Shown here: positions 57,893 to 64,000 of the stretch, in pieces
Layout: each line of letters starts with the position of its first letter
Numbering within the stretch: the first letter of the stretch is position 1
Assembly (NCBI RefSeq): GCF_001021555.1
Contig: NZ_LDCP01000002.1
Span: 186,001 to 250,000, forward strand
Origin: Aurantiacibacter marinus
GTDB lineage: Bacteria > Pseudomonadota > Alphaproteobacteria > Sphingomonadales > Sphingomonadaceae
DNA length: 64,000 bases
Direction of reading: 5' to 3'
Made by a program: the position numbers and the translations under genes
Notes under the pieces: model-generated
Told to the model about the DNA's origin: nothing
The model's database searches: none
The model's input: the letters and a program-made list of their open reading frames with translations, nothing else

Positions 57893-58566
57893 AAAAGGCA
57901 GCGTTTGCCCTTCCCGCGCTGTTGGCGCTGGCCGCTTGCAGCGCAGAGCCGCAGCCCGAGGCAGAACCAACGCCCGAAGCATCGCCAACCGTTTCCGGCG
58001 TGCGTGCCTTGGTCGCGTCGGGCTTTGAAGAGCTGAAGCTTGGACCGAAGATAGCAGGGCCGCAGGGCTCTGAAGTGGCCGGCACGATCATGTTCGAAGG
58101 TCGGCTGATCGCGGAAATCACCTCCTTTGTGGCGTGCCCCGAACTTGAATCCAATACAGAGCTGGTAACGCAGTGCGATCCGGCAGCACAGGCAGAAGGC
58201 GCGGTTTATACATACGCTCACCGCATAACCCCTGGCGAAGGTGCCAAAGGGCCCATCCTGTCATTCCGTACTGCGCGGCGCGCAAACGGATTTGCCAATG
58301 TCATCGGGTTCGACCGTCAGCAGGCCGAGGCGGCGCTGGGCGAAGGCTACAACATCGGTGTCTCTGTCGACAACGGAGCGCTGGTATGGCGCATCGAAGC
58401 GGGCGATGGCTGGGACGCTGGCGAGGAAATCACCCTGTTCTGGCAAGGCGAACTGCCGCCTGAAGGGCCGGAAGAGGTTTACGAGGTGGAAACAGCGGAA
58501 GGCCGCGCGGCCGCAACCGGACCTTTCCCTCCGGCAGAGGCGCCCGAATCACCCGAAACGGAATAG
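57889..58566 (+). CDS. Predicted lipoprotein A (paralogue of next)
   Basis: 225 residues, GTG start coupled to yqeY. Lipobox ALAAC (ALPALLALAACSAEP), a Pro/Glu-rich linker, then a domain with VRALVASGFEELKLGPKIAGPQGSEV, ITSFVACPE, GAVYTYAHRITPGE, FRTARRANGFANVIGF and WDAGEEITLFWQGELPPEGPEEVYEV. The same blocks recur in the gene at 58694, showing a tandem duplication. Function unknown. Confidence 0.8.
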   Translation: MKKAAFALPALLALAACSAEPQPEAEPTPEASPTVSGVRALVASGFEELKLGPKIAGPQGSEVAGTIMFEGRLIAEITSFVACPELESNTELVTQCDPAAQAEGAVYTYAHRITPGEGAKGPILSFRTARRANGFANVIGFDRQQAEAALGEGYNIGVSVDNGALVWRIEAGDGWDAGEEITLFWQGELPPEGPEEVYEVETAEGRAAATGPFPPAEAPESPETE

Positions 58567-58617
58567 ACGCTGCCCCGAAAGTAAAGCTGGCATTAACCGT
58601 CAAAATGATCGGACGCC

Positions 58618-58643
58618 GGAACCGCGCAATGATGTGGGTGGTT
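58618..58643 (+). promoter_or_regulatory. EcfG-type general stress promoter (3)
   Basis: GGAAC (58618-58622), 17 bases, GGTT (58640-58643). The -10 has GGTT rather than CGTT, a variant seen in EcfG regulons, so slightly weaker than the other two sites. A start near 58650 precedes the lipoprotein at 58694 by about 45 bases. Confidence 0.55.
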
Positions 58644-58693
58644 TTCCGGGCAATACTTCCTGCGCCAGTACCGGCGCCTACCGGAGAATTGCC

Positions 58694-59422
58694 ATGAAGA
58701 CTGCGTTTGCTGCTTTGCCAGCCCTTGCCCTTGCACTCGCTGCCTGTTCGGCCGAACCGGAAGAGCAGATCGACGATACCGATCTGGCTGCGGAAGACGA
58801 GGAGCTTGAAGTCGCTATGCAGCGCCGTGAAGCGGTGGATTTCATGGACCTTCAACTGGGCGCAAAGATTGTCGGGCCTCAGGGTGAAGAGGTCAACGGC
58901 CGCATGACCAACGCCGAAGGTGCCTTCGCCGATATCACATCCTTTGTCGCCTGCCCCGCTGGCATGGATCCGTGCGATCCGGCCACCGCCCCCGAAGGGA
59001 CGGTCTATACCTACGTCCACGTCATCTATCCGGGCGAAGACAACGATGCGAGCACAGGCAGCGGCTCTGGTAATGATTCGTCCAATGTCGAAACCACAGA
59101 GGCGTTCCGCATGACCATGCCAAGCCATGGATTTACCGGCGTTGCCGGCTATTCGATGGCAGAGGCGGCAGGCGCGCTTGGCAATATCGGCGAGATCTAC
59201 ATCACCTGCCACGAACAGGGAATTTCCTGGACCGTGGAGGAGGGCGACGGCGGCGATCAATGGTCGCAGGCTGAACCGATCACTTTCTTCTGGCAGAGCA
59301 CCCTTCCCCCTGCCGGACCATCGAATGCGTATGAAGTATTCGCCAATTACACCGCAGCCAGCGGCCCCGGCCCCTATCCCGCCGCGGACGAAACCGTGAC
59401 AAACGCCTGCGCAGCGGGTTGA
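58694..59422 (+). CDS. Predicted lipoprotein B (paralogue of previous)
   Basis: 242 residues. Lipobox ALAAC, an acidic linker (DDTDLAAEDEELEVA), then DFMDLQLGAKIVGPQGEEVNGRM, ADITSFVACPAG, GTVYTYVHVIYPGED, FRMTMPSHGFTGVAGYS and ITFFWQSTLPPAGPSNAYEVF, matching lipoprotein A block by block. It has a Ser/Gly-rich insert (ASTGSGSGNDSS) and extra cysteines. GGAGAA precedes ATG 58694. An EcfG-type promoter lies ahead, so the two copies may differ in control. Confidence 0.8.
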   Translation: MKTAFAALPALALALAACSAEPEEQIDDTDLAAEDEELEVAMQRREAVDFMDLQLGAKIVGPQGEEVNGRMTNAEGAFADITSFVACPAGMDPCDPATAPEGTVYTYVHVIYPGEDNDASTGSGSGNDSSNVETTEAFRMTMPSHGFTGVAGYSMAEAAGALGNIGEIYITCHEQGISWTVEEGDGGDQWSQAEPITFFWQSTLPPAGPSNAYEVFANYTAASGPGPYPAADETVTNACAAG

Positions 59423-59429
59423 AGAAACG

Positions 59430-59460
59430 GCGCCATGCGCGCATTGGTTGCGCATGGCGC
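59430..59460 (+). promoter_or_regulatory. Perfect hairpin over the dnaG start codon
   Basis: GCGCCATGCGC (59430-59440) and GCGCATGGCGC (59450-59460) are perfect complements around a nine-base loop. The dnaG ATG (59454-59456) lies inside the right arm. A 15-codon ORF begins at the ATG in the left arm (59435) and runs out of frame into dnaG. Such a stem would hide the start and limit primase synthesis. There is no T-run. Confidence 0.65.
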
Positions 59461-61343
59461 TGTCACCTCAATGGCTGGATGAACTCAGGTCGCGGATTAC
59501 GCTGTCCACGCTGATTCAGCGAACGACCAAATTGCAGCGCGCCGGGCGCGAATGGAAGGCGTGCTGCCCGTTCCACAGCGAAAACACGCCCAGCTTCTAC
59601 GTGAATGACCAGAAGGGTTTTTATCACTGCTTCGGCTGTCAAGCGCATGGCGGCGCGATCGACTGGATGATGGGCCAGCGCGGTCTGGAATTCATGGATG
59701 CGGTGAAGGAACTTGCAGCAGAGGCCGGGATGGAAGTCCCCGCCCCCGATCCACGCGCAGCTGCCCAGGCCGAAATACGCTCCAGCCTGCATGACGTCAT
59801 GGCAGCAGCGCAGGAATGGTTCGTTTCCCGGCTCAATTCGGACGAGGGCATCAGCGTCCGGCAATATCTGGAACGGCGCGGTCTGTCGCAGCGGGTGATC
59901 GAACAATTCGGATTTGGCTACGCGCCCGACGACAAGATCGCGCTGAAAAAGGCGCTCAGCCAGTTTGACGAAGCGATGCTGGTCGAGGCCGGCCTGCTGA
60001 TCAGCGTCGAGGACAAGCTGCCCTATTCGCGCTTTCGCGGACGGGTGATGCTGCCGATCCAGGACGCCCGCCAACGGGTAATCGCTTTTGGCGGACGCAT
60101 TCTGGAAGACCGCGACGGTGTCGCGAAGTATCTCAACAGTCCGGACACGCCCTTGTTCGACAAAGGACGCACGCTTTACAACATCCACCGCGCCAGCGCG
60201 GCGAGCCGCAAGGTGGACCGTGTAATAGCAGTCGAAGGTTACATGGACGTGATTGCCCTTGCGCAGGCGGGTTTCGAGGACGCTGTTGCGCCGATGGGTA
60301 CTGCGTTGACCGAACAGCAGATCGAACTGCTGTGGCGCATGGCGGACAAACCCGTGCTGTGCTTTGATGGGGACGCTGCGGGCACCCGCGCTGCAATGCG
60401 CGCGGCGGAACGCACCCTGCCCCTGCTGCGCCCCGGTTGCAGCTTGCAAATCCTTCAGCTGCCAGCTGGAATGGACCCTGACGATCTGGTGAAGCGTGAC
60501 GGTCCGCAGGCGATGGAAAAGCTGCTTGCCCGGCCCAAGTCGCTGCTCGACCTCATTTGGGAACATGAACAGGCCGCGCAGCCTCTCAGCTCGCCGGAGG
60601 ACAAGGCAGGCCTGAAAGCGCGGCTGATGGATCATGTCGATACTATCGAACATCCCGACATCAAATCGCTCTACCGGCGCGAATTGCTTGAACGCTACGG
60701 CGATTTTGCATTTCCGAAGCGGGAGTTCCAACCGCGCAGCGGACGCGGCAATGCGCCCTTTGGCAAGCAGCAGCCGCAGCGCGCGCCGCCGCACGTGGCA
60801 GACCGACTGCGACGCGCAGTTGCCGGTGCCTTTCGTGATAATCTTACAGAAGCCGTGCTTGCCGGATTGCTGCGCCACCCCGGCGAAATCCATCGTCATG
60901 CCGATAGCCTGTTGCTGCTTTCTGACAGTGACCGGAACGCTGCACAGGCAGTAGATTATCTGCTCGATTATGCACAAACGCTTGAAGCGGGAGGAAAGCC
61001 GCCCATATCGCCAGCAGGCATTCTGCCGCCGCCGCCGGATAACACCCGTTTCTCCTTCCTTGTTGAAGGATCTGATCCGGACGACGCGAGGGAGGACTTA
61101 GCCGAAGCCGTGGCGATGCTGGTCGAAAGGCCAGGACTCGACGCGGCAATTGCCGCCGCGACCCGGCGCTTCGCATCCGACCCGCAAGGGGCTTTCGAGG
61201 AGCAGCAGCGGCTGCGCAAACGAAAGCTGGAAATAAGCGAGCGTCTGGGGCAGATGGCAAGAAAGCGTGCTGCTTCGGCAGCTGAAGAGAATTATTCCTC
61301 CGGCATGGAAGACTCCATCGCCGGCGGAAAGGAAACGGACTGA
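59454..61343 (+). CDS. dnaG: DNA primase
   Basis: 629 residues. CHC2 zinc finger ([24 protein letters not shown], residues about 38-63), RNA polymerase core with [22 protein letters not shown]-type block and [15 protein letters not shown] with [15 protein letters not shown] and [13 protein letters not shown], and a C-terminal DnaB-interaction domain. ATG 59454 ([15 protein letters not shown]) is the family start; the in-frame TTG at 59448 would add two residues. Start codon is buried in a hairpin. Eleven bases before rpoD, the macromolecular-synthesis operon order. Confidence 0.97.
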   Translation: MALSPQWLDELRSRITLSTLIQRTTKLQRAGREWKACCPFHSENTPSFYVNDQKGFYHCFGCQAHGGAIDWMMGQRGLEFMDAVKELAAEAGMEVPAPDPRAAAQAEIRSSLHDVMAAAQEWFVSRLNSDEGISVRQYLERRGLSQRVIEQFGFGYAPDDKIALKKALSQFDEAMLVEAGLLISVEDKLPYSRFRGRVMLPIQDARQRVIAFGGRILEDRDGVAKYLNSPDTPLFDKGRTLYNIHRASAASRKVDRVIAVEGYMDVIALAQAGFEDAVAPMGTALTEQQIELLWRMADKPVLCFDGDAAGTRAAMRAAERTLPLLRPGCSLQILQLPAGMDPDDLVKRDGPQAMEKLLARPKSLLDLIWEHEQAAQPLSSPEDKAGLKARLMDHVDTIEHPDIKSLYRRELLERYGDFAFPKREFQPRSGRGNAPFGKQQPQRAPPHVADRLRRAVAGAFRDNLTEAVLAGLLRHPGEIHRHADSLLLLSDSDRNAAQAVDYLLDYAQTLEAGGKPPISPAGILPPPPDNTRFSFLVEGSDPDDAREDLAEAVAMLVERPGLDAAIAAATRRFASDPQGAFEEQQRLRKRKLEISERLGQMARKRAASAAEENYSSGMEDSIAGGKETD

Positions 61344-61353
61344 TAACCTGAAC

Positions 61354-63375
61354 ATGGCTTCCAAAGTAAAAACTTCCAAGCCCGCAGAAGACGCGCCCCT
61401 GATCGACCTCAACGAGGCATCGATCAAGAAGATGATCGCGAAGGCAAAGCGCAAAGGTTACGTCACCTATGACGAGCTGAACGCGGCCCTGCCCTCCGAC
61501 CAGATGAGCGCGGACCAGATTGAAGATATCCAGACCGCGATCAGCGACATGGGTGTGCAGATCGTGGAAAGCGACGAAGAAGCGCAGGAAGATGATGACG
61601 GTCCGGAAGAAATCGCTCCAACCGGTTCCGAGTCGCAGGCGCAGGATAAGCAGAACGTTCCCGAAAAGAAGAAATCCGTCGCCGGCGAAGGCCGCACGGA
61701 TGATCCGGTGCGCATGTACTTGCGCGAAATGGGCGCTGTGGAGCTGCTCAGTCGCGAAGGCGAAATCGCAATTGCCAAGCGTATCGAGGCCGGCCGCGAT
61801 ACTATGATCATCGGCTTGTGCGAAAGCCCGATCACGTTCCACGCAATCATCATGTGGTCCGAAGCACTCAACAACGAAGAAATGCAGCTGCGCGAGATCC
61901 TTGATCTCGACGCCATGCTTTCCAAGGAACCTCCCGTCGACAAGATGGAAGAGGAAAATGAAGACGACGATGGCGAGATCTCCGAAGAGACCGCCGGCCC
62001 CACGATCCGCGACGATGACGAGGATGATGACGACGATTCCGAAAACGGCGACGACGAGGACGGCGAAGGCTCCAGCAAAAAAGACGACGATGAAGAGGAA
62101 GAGGACAACACCATGTCCCTTGCTCAGATGGAAGCTGCGCTAAAGCCGGACGCTCTCGAACGGTTTGCGCGCATCACCGACCTGTTCAAGAAGTTCGAAA
62201 AGCTTCAGGCGGAACGCGTTGATGTGCTGGCCTCCGGTGAAACTTTCACCAAGGCGAAAGAAAACCGCTACGAATCGCTGCGTGAGGAACTGACAGCGGA
62301 AGTCGAATCCGTGCAATTCCACGCGAACAAGATCGAATATCTGGTCGACAATCTGTACGCCTTCAACCGCCGCCTCACCGCGCTGGGTGGCCAGATGCTT
62401 CGCCTCGCAGAGCGTCACAAGGTCAAGCGGATCGATTTCCTGCAGTCTTATGTTGGCAACGAGCTTGATGAAAGCTGGCTCGCAGACAAGGCCAAGAAGG
62501 ACAAGAAATGGGCCGCCTTCGCTGACAAGGAAGCCGATGCGGTTGAGCGTATTCGCGCCGAAATCGCTGACATCGCCAGCCAGACAGGCATGAGCCTGAC
62601 CGAATTCCGCCGCATCGTGAACATGGTGCAAAAGGGCGAACGTGAAGCGCGTATCGCCAAGAAGGAAATGGTCGAGGCAAACCTGCGCCTGGTGATTTCC
62701 ATCGCCAAGAAATATACCAACCGTGGCCTGCAATTTCTTGATCTTATTCAGGAAGGCAACATCGGCCTGATGAAGGCGGTCGACAAGTTCGAATATCGCC
62801 GTGGGTACAAGTTCAGCACATACGCCACATGGTGGATCAGGCAGGCGATCACCCGCTCGATCGCCGATCAGGCCCGCACGATCCGCATTCCGGTCCACAT
62901 GATCGAAACGATCAACAAGCTGGTGCGCACCAGCCGGCAGTTCCTGCATGAGCAGGGCCGTGAACCTACTCCTGAGGAAATGGCAGAGCGTCTGTCCATG
63001 CCGCTGGAAAAGGTCCGCAAGGTGATGAAAATCGCCAAGGAGCCGATCAGCCTTGAAACGCCCATCGGCGACGAGGAAGACTCGCATCTGGGTGATTTCA
63101 TCGAGGACAAGAACGCAATCATCCCCGTGGATGCGGCGATCCAGGCGAACCTCAAGGAAACCGTCACCCGCGTCCTTGCCAGCCTCACCCCACGTGAAGA
63201 GCGCGTGCTGCGCATGCGCTTCGGTATCGGCATGAACACCGATCACACGCTGGAAGAAGTCGGCCAGCAGTTTAGCGTGACGCGCGAACGCATCCGCCAG
63301 ATCGAAGCGAAGGCGCTGCGCAAGCTGAAGCACCCGAGCCGTTCGCGGAAGATGCGCAGCTTCCTGGATCAGTGA
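61354..63375 (+). CDS. rpoD: RNA polymerase primary sigma factor RpoD
   Basis: 673 residues. Region 1.1 at the N terminus ([27 protein letters not shown]), region 1.2 [24 protein letters not shown], a non-conserved region with a long acidic tract (about 195-255, runs of Asp/Glu), then region 2 ([59 protein letters not shown]), region 3, and region 4.2 HTH ([32 protein letters not shown]). Housekeeping sigma-70. ATG 61354 ([10 protein letters not shown]) is preferred over an earlier one inside dnaG. Confidence 0.98.
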   Translation: MASKVKTSKPAEDAPLIDLNEASIKKMIAKAKRKGYVTYDELNAALPSDQMSADQIEDIQTAISDMGVQIVESDEEAQEDDDGPEEIAPTGSESQAQDKQNVPEKKKSVAGEGRTDDPVRMYLREMGAVELLSREGEIAIAKRIEAGRDTMIIGLCESPITFHAIIMWSEALNNEEMQLREILDLDAMLSKEPPVDKMEEENEDDDGEISEETAGPTIRDDDEDDDDDSENGDDEDGEGSSKKDDDEEEEDNTMSLAQMEAALKPDALERFARITDLFKKFEKLQAERVDVLASGETFTKAKENRYESLREELTAEVESVQFHANKIEYLVDNLYAFNRRLTALGGQMLRLAERHKVKRIDFLQSYVGNELDESWLADKAKKDKKWAAFADKEADAVERIRAEIADIASQTGMSLTEFRRIVNMVQKGEREARIAKKEMVEANLRLVISIAKKYTNRGLQFLDLIQEGNIGLMKAVDKFEYRRGYKFSTYATWWIRQAITRSIADQARTIRIPVHMIETINKLVRTSRQFLHEQGREPTPEEMAERLSMPLEKVRKVMKIAKEPISLETPIGDEEDSHLGDFIEDKNAIIPVDAAIQANLKETVTRVLASLTPREERVLRMRFGIGMNTDHTLEEVGQQFSVTRERIRQIEAKALRKLKHPSRSRKMRSFLDQ

Positions 63376-64000
63376 GAGTTGCGCTGGGGGCTGACATTAT
63401 AAACAGAATGCTCTCCCATCTGGGAAATCGGGGACTAATAGTAGGTCCTGGCACGTTTCGCATCATACTGGCGCTGATGGTGTTCGTATCCCATACGACA
63501 CGTCTAAATATCGGCGTGTTGGGCGTAATGCTGTTTTTCATGCTGAGTGGGTACTGGGTCACCAGCATTTGGCGTGAGAGGTTCTCGGGCCACAATGTCC
63601 TCTGGTTTTATGCCAGCAGGTATTTTCGCATTATACCAGTATACCTGCTTGTCGCCATTCCAGCCGCGATCGCTCTGGATCGTCCGCTGTTGCCGAATAT
63701 TCTTCTCTTCGGGATCGCAACAAACAATGAAGCAGATGCCCTGACGATTTCGTGGTCGCTGGATATCGAACTGCAATTTTACCTGATTTTGCCCCTCCTC
63801 CTTACGGCGTTCAGCAGAGTATCGAAGGTGATGGTGGCTGCATCGATCGGGGCTGCCGCATGTGCATGGGCACTTCGTTCAGAGATCGAACTGGTAACGG
63901 TTTTCCAATATCTGCCCGCCTTTCTGATCGGCGCCTACTTTTACGATAATCGCGTCCATGTCTCGAAGCGGGCGGCGCATATTTCAGCGGCATTGTTCGT
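63372..64000 (+). CDS. Acyltransferase family 3 protein, 3'-truncated by window edge
   Basis: 209 visible residues continue past the right edge. GTG 63372 overlaps the rpoD stop (GTGA); ATG 63408 is an alternative. [21 protein letters not shown] carries the early His of the acyltransferase-3 family, [16 protein letters not shown] the (F/L)FxxSG(Y/F) motif, and [17 protein letters not shown] the W.L..E..FY block. It is a multi-helix inner-membrane O-acyltransferase, often modifying exopolysaccharide or O-antigen. One 60-base block I counted (63421-63480) is 53% GC, lower than rpoD, hinting at a variable region starting here. Confidence 0.85.
   Translation, partial: MRVALGADIINRMLSHLGNRGLIVGPGTFRIILALMVFVSHTTRLNIGVLGVMLFFMLSGYWVTSIWRERFSGHNVLWFYASRYFRIIPVYLLVAIPAAIALDRPLLPNILLFGIATNNEADALTISWSLDIELQFYLILPLLLTAFSRVSKVMVAASIGAAACAWALRSEIELVTVFQYLPAFLIGAYFYDNRVHVSKRAAHISAALF

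Noticed and set aside
59463-60977. 504-codon minus-strand open frame over dnaG
   Set aside because: Shadow of primase; composition only.

Overview
The window looks like the chromosomal core of an alphaproteobacterium of the order Sphingomonadales, most likely close to Erythrobacter or Altererythrobacter (family Erythrobacteraceae). Grounds: high GC; the gene order dusB-ntrB-ntrC-ntrY-ntrX-hfq-hflX; an Hfq carrying two Sm domains; a repeat of the CCTTC..AGGCTCAGGGTGAGCGG type that I recall from sphingomonad genomes; and promoters matching the alphaproteobacterial EcfG consensus. Genus level is inference. There is no rRNA, CRISPR array, insertion sequence or prophage, and no stretch over 300 bases lacks a gene.

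Layout. 1-4.7 kb: an M28 peptidase cut by the left edge, ribonuclease R, a peroxiredoxin-like protein and a universal stress protein. 4.9-9.7 kb: pyruvate dehydrogenase E2, a hotdog thioesterase, dihydrolipoyl dehydrogenase, a class IV aminotransferase and a sulfotransferase-like protein. 9.7-19.1 kb: tRNA-Ser, then a long tightly packed run (mltB, rlpA-like, dacA, tmk, holB, metG, tatD, MBL hydrolase, a 58-residue membrane protein) and mazG. 19.1-28.4 kb, minus strand: dusB, ntrBC, ntrYX, tandem-domain hfq, hflX. 28.5-36.4 kb: ispDF and pncC; lipA and a coenzyme Q-binding protein on the minus strand; an sbtA-sbtB-carbonic anhydrase bicarbonate operon; NYN-LOTUS, DUF1206, glutaredoxin-MauE and lipoprotein genes. 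36.4-44.2 kb: mutL, and the rod-shape operon mreB-mreC-mreD-mrdA-rodA. 44.3-49.1 kb: tRNA-Lys, an M48 protease, flavin reductase divergent from an HTH-RibB fusion with ribH, and enolase. 49.2-51.5 kb: a membrane-anchored stress cluster of the ElaB/YqjD-YqjE type with two EcfG-type promoters. 51.5-57.3 kb, minus strand: carA, an AT-richer unknown gene, carB, greA. 57.4-64 kb: yqeY, two paralogous lipoproteins, dnaG, rpoD and the start of an acyltransferase.

How the parts work together. Most of the window is housekeeping: nitrogen control, cell-wall elongation and division, lipoate-dependent metabolism (E2, Lpd, LipA), and the primase/sigma operon. The points best worth following are: (1) a RibB with an N-terminal helix-turn-helix whose promoter carries a perfect 16-bp palindrome over the -10 element, shared with a divergent flavin reductase; (2) the tandem Hfq, whose second Sm domain has lost the arginine rim; (3) a low-GC unknown gene translationally coupled between carA and carB; (4) three EcfG-type promoters marking stress genes; (5) a perfect 11-bp hairpin over the dnaG start codon.
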